Origin: CAWGJC01 sp965276665 | GTDB lineage: Bacteria > Pseudomonadota > Alphaproteobacteria > Acetobacterales > Acetobacteraceae | Assembly (NCBI GenBank): GCA_965276665.1 | Contig: OZ255620.1 | Location: forward strand, 4,712,001-4,776,000 | DNA length: 64,000 nucleotides | Reading direction: 5' to 3' | Shown: positions 28,139 through 36,156 of the stretch, piece by piece | How positions within the stretch are numbered: position 1 is the stretch's first letter | Layout: the number at the start of each line of letters is the position of its first letter | Position numbers and translations under genes: made by a program | The notes under the pieces: generated by a model | What the model was told of the DNA's origin: nothing | What the model saw: the letters and a program-made list of their open reading frames with translations, nothing else | Database searches by the model: none

Positions 28139-28872
28139 CAGCTCTCCCCCGGAATCGGAGCGTCGGCGTCCTGCATCAGCGCATCAAATGCCGCCTGCCA
28201 CCGTTGTTGCGCTGTCCCATCATGCCGGAGACCATTCCAAAACTGCGGCGGCGATTGCAGCCTTCGATAAGCAGTGCGAGCGCGCTCAGGCTCTACAGCT
28301 CCAGGAAAGAAATCTTCGGCCGCCCGCGTCTCAGGGAACACGCTCGCCCCCATCAGCCATTCCAGCGCCAACCCGCGCTCGACCAACTCGCGCTGCAACC
28401 GCTCCACATCCGCCAACGTCTCGAGAACCGCAGGCGCCTCTCGCAGCACGATCACCGCCGCCTTCGTCAGCCGGGATCGGGCGAAGTCCAGAGCATGGCG
28501 CGCCTTCTCCACAGCCGGCGGCAATCCCTCCCGTGTCGCACGCGCCACGTCGTAGGCGTCCCGCGCCTCGTCCAACTCGCGCCGCGCATCAGTAATTGAC
28601 GTGGGTGCCTCGGCCTGCTCGCCAGTCGCCTGCGCGATCAGGAACGCAGCCGAACCTTGCTTTGCGCACTCCAAATCTGCTTCCGCCTGATCCTGGCGCT
28701 GCATCGCACGGATCGAGGCCGCCGACACATCCGTAGAAGCCGCTTCCAGCCGTGTTAGAGCCGCCTCAGCCGCCTTGTAGGCGGTGATGGCCTGCGCCAG
28801 CTTCTCCCGCGCCTCGGAACGCGGGGGAGGGGCAGTGCCGGCTGCCTCCGGGACCACAGCCAGTTTCGGCAT
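28138..28872 (-). CDS. Coiled-coil-rich hypothetical phage protein
   Basis: 244 aa from the ATG at 28872 (a GTG lies one codon upstream). After a short N-terminus it is almost entirely heptad-like helix (EKLAQAITAYKAAEAALTRL, QRQDQAEADLECAKQG, ARRELDEARDAYDVARATRE), ending in FFPGAVEPERARTAYRRLQ and a short tail. It resembles a scaffold or structural coiled-coil protein, but without a capsid gene nearby no function can be assigned. It is coupled on both sides by one-base TGATG overlaps. Confidence 0.6.
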   Translation of the reverse strand: MPKLAVVPEAAGTAPPPRSEAREKLAQAITAYKAAEAALTRLEAASTDVSAASIRAMQRQDQAEADLECAKQGSAAFLIAQATGEQAEAPTSITDARRELDEARDAYDVARATREGLPPAVEKARHALDFARSRLTKAAVIVLREAPAVLETLADVERLQRELVERGLALEWLMGASVFPETRAAEDFFPGAVEPERARTAYRRLQSPPQFWNGLRHDGTAQQRWQAAFDALMQDADAPIPGES

Positions 28873-28979
28873 CACACGCCGCGGCCGAGGCGGCCGGCGT
28901 TGGGAAACCGCTTGTAATAGTCATCCTGAGCCGCCGCATCCATCGCGACACGAGTTGTGCCGCTGGAATGGCCCCTCAT
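28872..28979 (-). CDS. 35-aa micro-ORF in an overlap chain
   Basis: Begins MRGHSSGTTRVAMDAAAQDD and ends YYKRFPNAGRLGRGV. Its ATG overlaps the stop of the preceding micro-ORF (ATGA) and its own stop overlaps the next ATG (TGATG). The YYKRFPNAGRLGRG tail looks like protein rather than noise. An alternative frame of 87 codons overlaps this whole stretch. Confidence 0.35.
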   Translation of the reverse strand: MRGHSSGTTRVAMDAAAQDDYYKRFPNAGRLGRGV

Positions 28980-29184
28980 CGCACGCCACACCGCGCGGTT
29001 CGCCGCTCGCACCGGAAGCCCGGCTGCAGCGTGGGGGCGCAGCGCGGACAGTGCATGGGTGATACACCGCCTCTGCGGAGTCCATTCCGTGCAACTCGCC
29101 GACGAACGGCTTCACGTCTGCAAGTGCGGTTTGCAGGTCCTGCCAGCGTCGGATTGTGCGGGTCTCATTGTCAGCAAAAGACAT
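28921..29184 (-). CDS. 87-aa hypothetical protein, overlapping micro-ORFs
   Basis: The first 43 residues (MSFADNETRTIRRWQDLQTA through AEAVYHP) look genuine. The remainder (PRCSRASGASGEPRG and a GCGGSG end) looks like out-of-frame DNA and covers the two micro-ORFs. One indel near 29050 could have joined the first part to the Cys-rich frame. Confidence in the full-length product is low. Confidence 0.3.
   Translation of the reverse strand: MSFADNETRTIRRWQDLQTALADVKPFVGELHGMDSAEAVYHPCTVRAAPPRCSRASGASGEPRGVACDEGPFQRHNSCRDGCGGSG
28976..29056 (-). CDS. 26-aa cysteine-rich micro-ORF
   Basis: MHCPRCAPTLQPGFRCERRT followed by ARCGVR: two Cys-x2-Cys-like pairs spaced as in a zinc ribbon. The stop overlaps the next start by ATGA. 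It lies inside the 87-codon frame 29184-28921. Either could be real, or the start of that frame was once joined to this ribbon. Confidence 0.3.
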   Translation of the reverse strand: MHCPRCAPTLQPGFRCERRTARCGVR

Positions 29185-29223
29185 CGGTCAGTCTCCCTCG
29201 ATTAAGGTCCATGCGGTTCACGC

Positions 29224-29646
29224 TCATGCCACACCACCAGAAATGAATGCCGGCAACGCTGCCTCAGCAGGCATTCCCCGATCATCAGGCATCGGCTCGA
29301 TCCGCGCGGTTGGGGGGTCGTTAAACGCTTCGGGATAAGCCTGCTTCACCGCCGCGAAGACCACTTGCTGCAAGGCAGTCCACCGGGTGAAGCCGTCAAC
29401 GACGATTGCCGTCTTGTGCAGTACGCGACCATCTTCTCTCGTCGGCGCGCCCGTATTATCTCGGACAACGGTGCGGGGCATATGAATGAAACCCACGCCC
29501 TCCGGGTTGAGGTGGACAGAGACGCTGCGGATCGTGATGCCAAGGTCGATCAGATCGAGCGTCGCATAGCCGCGCAGGGTGCCGCGGCGCACAGGGGTAA
29601 AGCTCACAACCCGAACTCGCGGGACTGGCAGCTCGGGGGCGTTCAT
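29224..29646 (-). CDS. Hypothetical protein, faintly SpoVG-like
   Basis: 140 aa. The strand-rich order RVRVVSFTPVRRGTLRGYAT, LDLIDLGITIRSVSVHLN, GVGFIHMPRTVV, then a helix WTALQQVVFAAVKQAYPEAF recalls the SpoVG fold, in which a strand-loop MP segment precedes a C-terminal helix. The similarity is weak and recognised by pattern only. The start overlaps the stop of the preceding gene by 4 bp. Confidence 0.5.
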   Translation of the reverse strand: MNAPELPVPRVRVVSFTPVRRGTLRGYATLDLIDLGITIRSVSVHLNPEGVGFIHMPRTVVRDNTGAPTREDGRVLHKTAIVVDGFTRWTALQQVVFAAVKQAYPEAFNDPPTARIEPMPDDRGMPAEAALPAFISGGVA

Positions 29647-29981
29647 GCCGCTCGCGCTCCAGGCGACGGGAGGGACCAGTCGATCTCGCGGACGGGAGCA
29701 GGCGCTGCCTTCAGGCCAAGCTGGCGCAGCAGCCGCTGCATCGAATTAGACCAGCTCAGATACATCCGGCTGTCGTAATCCGTCATCCCGCCGGACCGCG
29801 TGAACCTTGCATCCATATCCGACAGCCTAAGCGAGAGCTGCACCGCCTGGTCGATCAGGACACGTTGCGGCGCGGTTGGCTTGCCACCGACATGCTCGAC
29901 AAGGGAGCGCCGCAAATCGCGGGCTTGTCGTGCAGCGCGCGTGCGGCCGTCGATCGCTTGATCGCGCTTTCGCACGAGCAT
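29643..29981 (-). CDS. Small helical phage protein at head of the leftward block
   Basis: 112 aa. A basic N-terminus (RKRDQAIDGRTRAARQARDL) is followed by helices LVEHVGGKPTAPQRVLIDQA and YDSRMYLSWSNSMQRLLRQL. Proteins with this layout occur upstream of packaging genes, and a small-terminase-like role is conceivable, but no DNA-binding motif is clear. The ATG at 29981 is preceded by an in-frame GTG. The promoter for the tail block must lie in 29985-30240. Confidence 0.5.
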   Translation of the reverse strand: MLVRKRDQAIDGRTRAARQARDLRRSLVEHVGGKPTAPQRVLIDQAVQLSLRLSDMDARFTRSGGMTDYDSRMYLSWSNSMQRLLRQLGLKAAPAPVREIDWSLPSPGARAA

Positions 29982-30240
29982 CACCGCACCTCGTCAGAAG
30001 CGGCGCGAGACGTGAGCGATACCCAAACCGCAGCTTGCGAGATACCCAAGTGTTACCCGCCGGTAGTTCCTGTTGCTAGAATCAGCTTACCACATACTGT
30101 GCGCCAACGCATCGCTAACAGAACAGCACAAGATATAACGTCACGTGCTACGCTGCTTCGGCGAGTGCGGGAAGAAGCATCTGCTTATGAAGCGTGTGAA
30201 TTAGTTTGCCTAGTCACCTAGGCCTGTGAAGACCGAGTGA

Positions 30241-30346
30241 GGGTGTAGGGGGTGTAGGGTCCAACCCAAGTAGTCATCATGCGTGTACGCGCGCGCGTAC
30301 ATGTGCGTGAGAGCGAGTTGGGTTTAGGCCTACACCGCCTACACCC
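30241..30346. other. Cruciform-forming region downstream of the primase gene (candidate origin or terminator)
   Basis: Nested inverted repeats: GGGTGTAGGGGGTGTAGG (30241-30258) pairs with CCTACACCGCCTACACCC (30329-30346) at 17 of 18 positions; AACCCAA (30263-30269) pairs with TTGGGTT (30318-30324); a perfect 16-bp palindrome GTACGCGCGCGCGTAC occupies 30285-30300. The outer arms are themselves two direct GGTGTAGG iterons. It ends 4 bp before the primase stop. The remaining 29985-30240 holds no confident gene. Confidence 0.75.
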
Positions 30347-30350
30347 CAGG

Positions 30351-32531
30351 TCATTGGGCGGCCCTTTCGTTGTGAGTAGCGCCACTCGTCGTCTGTGACT
30401 TCAGCCCGACGCCTCGCACCCACTGCAAACCCTTAACCGTGACGTAGAACATGCCGGGCGTGCGTTCGATCAGCTCGCGAAACTCGGCGCTGTTGATAGT
30501 CGCTTCGCCGCTATCGCGTGCCCAGGCGGCGAAGTCGGCTAGCATCTTGCCGGGTCGCTCGCTCATGGTGGCGACGACGTTGCAGCGTTCGCTCAGCCAG
30601 CGGCCAAAATGGTCTTGCTGCTGGAAGTATGTGTCCGTTTCCGCGGCGACGGCTGGACAGGTCCCCAAGCCCTGTTTTTGCCATGCCATGCAGCCGTCGA
30701 TGATCCAGCGGAGGATTGCGGCCTGCTCGGCGCGCAGCCTGTCCTTAAGGCTGTGATCGGGCTTCTCGGGTTTATGTTTAAACGGAGCGATCCGCATGCG
30801 TCGCTCCATCGCTTTCGAGCGTCCCTTGAGGCGCGGGGCATGGTTGCCGACGAGGGTGATCTTGAATGCCGGGCGGAAAGTGAACGGTTTGCCGTAAGGC
30901 TGCCGGGCGGATAGCGGCGTCTCGTTGCCGGTCATTTCCTTGATCTGGCTTTCAGCCCAGCTCGCGCCGGCTTCTGTCTCGCTGGCGGTGACCAGGCGCG
31001 CGCCGGCCATCTGTGCGCGGTAGTATTCGAGGTTGAGGCGAGTACCGGCGGTGAACACTTCGATCGGCACCGCGACGGCATAGTCCCCCATGACGGCGAC
31101 AATTGCGCCGAGGAAGGTGCCCTTTCCCGTGCCACCTTCGCCGTAGAGGAACGCGAGCGCTTCCTCGCTCACGTCACCGGTCAGGCAGTAGCCCGTAAGT
31201 CGCTGCAGGAAAGCCTGCAGCTCTTTGTCATTGCCGGTGGCTTGGTTCAAAAACTCTGACCAGACGGGATGCGGTGCGCCGGGTGCGGCTGGCACGACGG
31301 AGGTTCGCTTGGTGATTAGGTCGTCCCGCTTGGCCTCGCGAAGGGCGCCGGTGCGCAGATCGACTGCGCCGTCGGGCGTGCCGAGCAGCCACGGATCGGT
31401 GTCCCAGGTGTCCGCGGTGACGGCGAATGCCCGGTCCGATTGAGCGAAGCGCTCGACGGCGGCTGCAAAGGCGGCCTTGCTGACTTTCACGCGGTCCTTG
31501 TCGTCCGCCTGCTGGCCGATCTCGCGGGCCACCTGACGGGCCCATGAGAAGGCGAGGCGGCTCTCCTCGCGACGCCAGTATGAACCGGTCCAGACGAACC
31601 AATGCTGGGCGTGATGGCAATATCGCAGCTGGTCTTTGTGCCGTTCGGTGAACGCCACTGCCGCGCCGTCCTCGGTTATGTCGGACAGGTCGACCGCATC
31701 CTGAGTAAATCCGCAAATTTGCGGATTTTCAGGTGCCTCCCGAGCAAGCCGCTCCAGCTCGTCCACGGTGCCCCCGACCGCCAGCCAGTCGAATACATCG
31801 CCCTTATCGGGCAGGCCTGGCAGCGGCAGGATGCGGACGCTCTTCGCCCTGCCATGCAGGCTACGCAGCGACTTTGCGACCAGCTCAGCATGGTCCCGGC
31901 CGGGCTGATCGTTGTCGGGCAGGATCACCAGGTCGGCGCCGTTGAAGTACTGAGCATGTTCGCGGCGGAACTTATTGGCGCCGCCTGGTGAGCAGGTGGC
32001 GGTGATGCCGACTTCGGCTAGTGCGTTAGCGCTCTTCTCGCCCTCGACGACATAGATGATCTTACCGGCCGCGATTGCCGCGAGGACGGCCGGCAGGCGG
32101 TAGATGACACGCTTGACGCCGGCCATTTTCCACAGCCAACCTCCGGCGCCATCTGGGCGGCGTTGCCGGAAGTCCTTGGGATCATAGCGAACCACCTCAA
32201 ACAGCAAGTTACCGTCGCGGTCGGTATAGGGATAGCGAGCGACAATATTCCGCTCGCTTGGCTTCGGAACGTGCCCACGATCCCGCAGCCAGCGGAGTGC
32301 TCCATCCTTGTCGGTGCTGCGTTTCCGCATGACCAGCTCAAGCACGCCGCCGCCGACGCCGGCCTCGTGGTCGAAAAATGTGCCTTTCGCCAGGTCCATG
32401 CACAGGCTGCCGCGGGTGCCGAAGCGTAGCTCGTCCCCAGACTCGTCGGAGGGGTCGCCGAGGAGTTCGCGGGCGACACGGCCCATGGCGCGGCCGAGGA
32501 TGCCGGGGTCGCGGTGCTGGCTTGAGCTCAT
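30351..32531 (-). CDS. Phage primase / SF3 (D5-like) helicase
   Basis: 726-aa replication protein. The N-terminal primase part has TFFDHEAGVGGGVLELV and a Toprim core (IIYVVEGEKSANALAEVGIT with VILPDNDQPGRDHAELV). The C-terminal D5_N/SF3 helicase has Walker A GEGGTGKGTFL (about residue 463), ETEAGASWAESQIKEMTGNE and the sensor-like KITLVGNHAPRLKG. It would open and prime the element's own origin. Domain order matches the P4-alpha/D5 primases of phages and satellites. The start is at 32531, 21 bp after the preceding gene. Confidence 0.9.
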   Translation of the reverse strand: MSSSQHRDPGILGRAMGRVARELLGDPSDESGDELRFGTRGSLCMDLAKGTFFDHEAGVGGGVLELVMRKRSTDKDGALRWLRDRGHVPKPSERNIVARYPYTDRDGNLLFEVVRYDPKDFRQRRPDGAGGWLWKMAGVKRVIYRLPAVLAAIAAGKIIYVVEGEKSANALAEVGITATCSPGGANKFRREHAQYFNGADLVILPDNDQPGRDHAELVAKSLRSLHGRAKSVRILPLPGLPDKGDVFDWLAVGGTVDELERLAREAPENPQICGFTQDAVDLSDITEDGAAVAFTERHKDQLRYCHHAQHWFVWTGSYWRREESRLAFSWARQVAREIGQQADDKDRVKVSKAAFAAAVERFAQSDRAFAVTADTWDTDPWLLGTPDGAVDLRTGALREAKRDDLITKRTSVVPAAPGAPHPVWSEFLNQATGNDKELQAFLQRLTGYCLTGDVSEEALAFLYGEGGTGKGTFLGAIVAVMGDYAVAVPIEVFTAGTRLNLEYYRAQMAGARLVTASETEAGASWAESQIKEMTGNETPLSARQPYGKPFTFRPAFKITLVGNHAPRLKGRSKAMERRMRIAPFKHKPEKPDHSLKDRLRAEQAAILRWIIDGCMAWQKQGLGTCPAVAAETDTYFQQQDHFGRWLSERCNVVATMSERPGKMLADFAAWARDSGEATINSAEFRELIERTPGMFYVTVKGLQWVRGVGLKSQTTSGATHNERAAQ

Positions 32532-32552
32532 TGGCGCATCCAGGTAATCGCG

Positions 32553-32867
32553 TTAGGCATTCCCTGCCTCCGCCGACAGGATCGCCTCTATCACTCGCTC
32601 AACTGAGGCCCGCTCGCCGTGTAGCGCGAACCTGCCGCCCCGGTCGGCTGTCGCGAGAGCTTCGACGACGACCGGTGGCGGGATGGGCGACCATGCATCC
32701 ACGGACGGCACGAAAAGGATGAGATCGAAGTCGAATTCCGCACCCGGCTCGTCTTCCTCAAGACGAAGCACCCGGCACGGGCCAGCCGCGGCGATTAAGT
32801 CTGCATAGGGCGGCCCGTCGCCATAGAGGCTGTTGCAAGCTCCATCAAACATGCGCCAGCCATTCAT
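32553..32867 (-). CDS. 104-aa hypothetical protein
   Basis: The ATG at 32867 overlaps the previous stop (ATGA). Visible parts are MNGWRMFDGACNSLYGDGPP, CRVLRLEEDEPGAEFDFDLI and a C-terminal helix RASVERVIEAILSAEA. Acidic and soluble, with no motif. It lies between the early genes and the primase, so a role in replication or control is plausible but unproven. Confidence 0.5.
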   Translation of the reverse strand: MNGWRMFDGACNSLYGDGPPYADLIAAAGPCRVLRLEEDEPGAEFDFDLILFVPSVDAWSPIPPPVVVEALATADRGGRFALHGERASVERVIEAILSAEAGNA

Positions 32868-33349
32868 TGCATCGCACTCCGCGGCTCGGGCGCCGGATGC
32901 ACATTGCCTTGCGGCCACACGATGAAGCCTGGCTTCCCGAGCGGCACCATCTCAATCCAGGACCGAGCATGAGCGGTGTTCGTCTCGATCAAGAGCGCGC
33001 GGTTATACAGCCGGGCGAGTCCTATCACTGCCTGATACTGGCTGGGCTCCGCGCCGGCTGCATGAACCACGACCGCCCGCGCCCAAGAGATTGCACCCCG
33101 AGCGCAGCGCCAACGATCACCGGCCAGCGGCTTTTCGTTGTCGGCGCCGATGACCACCAAGAGTGGCTCGTTCTGTCGTTTGCCGAGCGCCTTGGATAGC
33201 GGCGCCTTGGGGTTAAAGGTTAGCGAGAGAGCGATCTCGCCGCGGTTCATGGCGCGGAAAAGTTCGGCGTGCGCGTGTTTTCCGATGCTCACCAGGAAGG
33301 CGATGGCCCGCGCGATGTCCTCGGGCTTGCAGGGATGCGCGTCGATCAT
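32864..33349 (-). CDS. 161-aa hypothetical phage protein
   Basis: Begins MIDAHPCKPEDIARAIAFLV. The core GEIALSLTFNPKAPLSKALG, LLVVIGADNEKPLAGDRW and AVIGLARLYNRALLIETNTA has alternating strand/helix character, but I cannot name the family. The start overlaps the upstream stop by ATGA and the stop overlaps the next start in the same way, so it belongs to an early operon that continues into the primase gene. Confidence 0.55.
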   Translation of the reverse strand: MIDAHPCKPEDIARAIAFLVSIGKHAHAELFRAMNRGEIALSLTFNPKAPLSKALGKRQNEPLLVVIGADNEKPLAGDRWRCARGAISWARAVVVHAAGAEPSQYQAVIGLARLYNRALLIETNTAHARSWIEMVPLGKPGFIVWPQGNVHPAPEPRSAMQ

Positions 33350-33530
33350 CTTGTGGTCGCCCGCATCTCGGCGGCACGACGGGCGAGGTGTTCAGCGACG
33401 GCCTCATGGCCATGCGAGAGCTCGAGGTCTGCGAACAGATCGAACCGCCGGCAAGTATGATGTTGGCGGGTTCGGTCGGTGGCGTCTGCCGTACAGACTT
33501 CCGGCGGCGTTTGGGGAGTGTGGTGTCCAC
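33346..33530 (-). pseudogene. Small gene with broken frame upstream of 33349
   Basis: The frame RRFDLFADLELSHGHEAVAE to AAEMRATTR ends by ATGA overlap with the next gene, so it is probably genuine protein, yet it has no ATG, GTG or TTG start before an in-frame stop. The GTG-started frame at 33530 (DTTLPKRRRKSVRQTPPTEP) runs into it and would join after a one-base shift near 33455. I read this as one about 60-aa gene with an indel. The rest of 33531-33660 holds only upstream control DNA. Confidence 0.35.
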
Positions 33531-33660
33531 AGCGCTATCTTTCTGTGATGCGCTGGAAGAGCGTTGCGAGCTGATCGGGCGTAGGCTATAACCGCGGTGT
33601 CATCCAGCAATAGTCGCCTTTCCGATCGGCCTCGCGCCCACCCAGCGCGAGGTTTTTCGT

Positions 33661-33915
33661 TCAGGCGGCTTGCTTTTGCGTACGGTCAACCTGCCACCGA
33701 CGGAGATCGCCGAGGCGCCAATAGTTACGGCCGTTGATCTTTGTCGCTGGTTCGGGGAATTTCACGCGGTCATCGCGCATCCAACGCCAAATACACATCT
33801 GGCTGACCCCGCCAACGCGAGCTCGCGTCTGCCCGGATGTCAGAAGCGTGTCATCGTCCGGCAGTGCGGACAGGATTGTGGCCTTCGACGCCTGCGTGTG
33901 TGTTTGAAGGTGCAT
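33661..33915 (-). CDS. AlpA-like excisionase/regulator (MerR-type helix-turn-helix)
   Basis: 84 aa. The C-terminal half LLTSGQTRARVGGVSQMCIW, RWMRDDRVKFPEPATKINGR and NYWRLGDLRRW is the AlpA/phage-regulatory winged helix, where the R-W-M segment follows the recognition helix. In P4-like elements AlpA activates integrase transcription or aids excision. GGAGG lies 6-10 nt before the ATG at 33915. It reads leftwards in the integrase-to-primase block. Confidence 0.8.
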   Translation of the reverse strand: MHLQTHTQASKATILSALPDDDTLLTSGQTRARVGGVSQMCIWRWMRDDRVKFPEPATKINGRNYWRLGDLRRWQVDRTQKQAA

Positions 33916-34006
33916 AATGCCTCCGTTTCGACGCGAGACGACATGTGCGGCTCGGTGATGCGGAGGATGCTGATCTACGGGGGTCGAAGCATTGGATTTA
34001 AGTCCG

Positions 34007-34171
34007 CTACTTCTGTCCAACCTCTCGCTCTATGTCAGCCAGCTCGAGCTCTATCAGGTCAACGAGATTCCGCGGGATCGGGCGATTCTGTGGTCCGGTT
34101 GGCCGCTCGGACTGCGCCTTCAACGCAGCCGCCAGAAGCAACTCGACCTGCTTCCTCCCGAGCTTTTTCAA
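34007..34171 (-). CDS. 54-aa hypothetical protein with TTG start
   Basis: The TTG at 34171 overlaps the preceding TGA (TTGA). The product KKLGRKQVELLLAAALKAQS, then PQNRPIPRNLVDLIELELAD and an IEREVGQK end, is a charged helical peptide with normal composition. The 4-bp overlap, as at the two genes upstream, supports it. No function is visible. Confidence 0.45.
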   Translation of the reverse strand: MKKLGRKQVELLLAAALKAQSERPTGPQNRPIPRNLVDLIELELADIEREVGQK

Positions 34172-34671
34172 GAATTCGACCCGTTGGGGCGTAAGCGCTT
34201 CGCTTCCAACAAAAGCATCTCATAAGGATCAATTGCGCTCGGCATGGCATCAATGATTCTTTCAAGTGCGACAGCTTCGATCCCTGCGCGTTTCGCCCGT
34301 CCTTTTCCCTCGTAAGTCTTTCGTTCCTCAGGCTTCTTAATGGCAAGGAGCCGCCATCTGGTTCGGTATTTCGTATAATGGTTGATGAGCAAGCGTTTCA
34401 GGCTATCAACCGCCTGCAGGTCGGAATTTTTAGCTGGGGTGTGGGGGATAGCTTCGGACGCAAGCTCCTCTTCCACGGAATGCTCCGTGCGGGCTGGCGT
34501 GTCCCGAATGCGCTGCGCGATTTCGCGAAGTAATTCACTCTCGATCGTCTTCGGACGATGCTTAGGGGGATCGACGGTGAGAGCGGCGGCAACCCGTGCG
34601 ACACACTCCATCCCGGATAGCTCCACCCATTTCAGCAGCTCGGCCCTGTCTCCGGCCGTCAATGTGATCAC
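34168..34671 (-). CDS. 167-aa hypothetical protein coupled to the integrase
   Basis: The GTG at 34671 overlaps the integrase stop (GTGA). It starts with TLTAGDRAELLKWVELSGME, which resembles a helix-turn-helix-like segment, then a conserved-looking SDLQAVDSLKRLLINHYTKY followed by RTRWRLLAIKKPEERKTYEG and an ALERIIDAMPSAIDPYEMLL helix. Soluble. It may help control integration, given its coupling, but it is not recognised. Confidence 0.5.
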   Translation of the reverse strand: MITLTAGDRAELLKWVELSGMECVARVAAALTVDPPKHRPKTIESELLREIAQRIRDTPARTEHSVEEELASEAIPHTPAKNSDLQAVDSLKRLLINHYTKYRTRWRLLAIKKPEERKTYEGKGRAKRAGIEAVALERIIDAMPSAIDPYEMLLLEAKRLRPNGSNS

Positions 34672-35990
34672 TCTGCAGCATCCTTCAGGGCTGCCGCCTT
34701 CACCAACTTCTGCAGATGCTCCGCCCACCCATCGAGCGCTTGCCGCTTCTCGGCCAGATACTCATACCGATTGTAGACGGTCCCCGTGATCCCCCGCGCG
34801 GCGTGGTTCAGCACGCGCCCGATGACGAATTCCGACGTGCCGAGCTGACCCATCTGCGTGGCCGCGGTGCGGCGCAAATCGTGGATGCCCCATGCCGGCA
34901 TGGGGTCGGTCCGGGTCTTTTTTCGGGCCGCGGCGATCTGGGCATCGACCCGCTCTTTCGCCCGGCTGAATCCGGAGACCGGCACCTTACCGTCGGTGGT
35001 GAACACATAGGGGCTCGGCCGCGCACCTCCTTTCTCGAGAGCTGCCATCTTCCTCGGAAGCCCCGAGAGGATGCTGACCGCCAAGTCGGAAAGCGGGACC
35101 ACGTGCCCTCGACCAGCCTTGGTGTCGGCAGCGGCCAAGGTCCACGTCTTCGCCTCAAGGTCGATGTCCTGCCACCGCATGCCGGCCACTTCGCTGCGGC
35201 GCTGTCCGGTGATCAGCGCGAGCTGCAGAAGCGATCCGAACGGGTAGCCGAGGGCCACGAAGCGGGGCCAAAGCTCGCGCAATTCCTCCGGAGCCAAGAC
35301 ACGATCGCGAGGAGCTTCCTGGCCCGGCCGCTCAACGAGCGCGCACGGGTTTATTTCTACAAGCCCGCGTCGAATCGCCCAGTTGAACAGTGCGCGGACC
35401 GCCGAGAGCACCCGGTTGGCCGCAATCGGCCCCCCGGCAGCGTGCATGTTGCCCTTGGTGCCGCGCCGCTTCGTCCCCCCTTCCGCGATACCGTCGAGCA
35501 TCTCGATCACATCCCGGCGGGCGATGCTCGAAAGCTCGCGGGAGCCGAGTCGCGGCAGAACGTGGTTATCGAAGCCTCGCCGCGTCTCGCGCACATAGGC
35601 CGCGGCTCGCTGCTTCTTCTCGAGCCCGCGCACCAGATAGTCCTCCACCACCGTGGCGAGAGTGTCGGGCGCCTTTGTCGGCAGCTTCTTCCGAGCTTTT
35701 TCGACAGCAGGATCGACTCCGGCCGCAACCAGCGCAAGCGCTTCGCCCGCCCGCTTCCGAGCGTCGGCAAGACTCAGGACAGGGTAGGGCGGATCGATGG
35801 TGAGGCGCTTCTGCTCTCCCCGGATTCTATAGAAGAGCACCCAGCTCCGCCGACCATCCGGTGTTCTGGTCGTCGGGCCGGCCACCCGCAGGCCGAAGCC
35901 TGGAAGGGTCGCATCGAAATACTCGACGCGCCCGCCAGGCGGGACCTTTAGTCGCTGGATTGAGGCATCGGTGAGCTTCAGGCGCGGCAT
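34668..35990 (-). CDS. Tyrosine site-specific integrase (P4 type)
   Basis: 440-aa integrase. The N-terminal DUF4102-type arm-binding domain shows KLTDASIQRLKVPPGGRVEY and GFGLRVAG, followed by a core-binding SAM-like domain and the catalytic domain with Arg in TGQRRSEVAGMRW, HDLRRTAATQMGQLG (HxxR), the second His in VLNHAARG and the Tyr in VYNRYEYL. It integrates the element into tRNA-Lys. The start is chosen at 35990, giving MPRLKLTDAS; an upstream ATG would add an unlike 12 residues. It faces attR, 167 bp away. Confidence 0.95.
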   Translation of the reverse strand: MPRLKLTDASIQRLKVPPGGRVEYFDATLPGFGLRVAGPTTRTPDGRRSWVLFYRIRGEQKRLTIDPPYPVLSLADARKRAGEALALVAAGVDPAVEKARKKLPTKAPDTLATVVEDYLVRGLEKKQRAAAYVRETRRGFDNHVLPRLGSRELSSIARRDVIEMLDGIAEGGTKRRGTKGNMHAAGGPIAANRVLSAVRALFNWAIRRGLVEINPCALVERPGQEAPRDRVLAPEELRELWPRFVALGYPFGSLLQLALITGQRRSEVAGMRWQDIDLEAKTWTLAAADTKAGRGHVVPLSDLAVSILSGLPRKMAALEKGGARPSPYVFTTDGKVPVSGFSRAKERVDAQIAAARKKTRTDPMPAWGIHDLRRTAATQMGQLGTSEFVIGRVLNHAARGITGTVYNRYEYLAEKRQALDGWAEHLQKLVKAAALKDAAE

Positions 35991-36004
35991 CTTGTGATCC
36001 CCGT

Positions 36005-36050
36005 GGGTAACGCTTGGGTAACACATTCGGCCCGTTATGGCCTGTTACCC
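36005..36050. promoter_or_regulatory. Putative integrase arm sites, right end / integrase promoter region
   Basis: GGGTAACGCTTGGGTAAC (36005-36022) and an inverted GTTACCC (36044-36050) lie between the integrase start and attR, matching the left-end block. They could be integrase arm sites and could also autoregulate the integrase promoter, which must lie in this 165-bp space. Confidence 0.5.
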
Positions 36051-36156
36051 ACGGTTCGTAACTTGCCATAACATACGTGAGATATGCAACAGATTAGAGA
36101 GCTTTAGATGTGACTCGAACCGATGACTTGTTCTAGTAGGTTATCCCCAGAGTCAC

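Noticed and set aside
33992..34225. 77-codon rightward frame with a plausible-looking sequence
   Set aside because: It is antisense to the coupled 54-aa and 167-aa genes, whose overlaps give better support.
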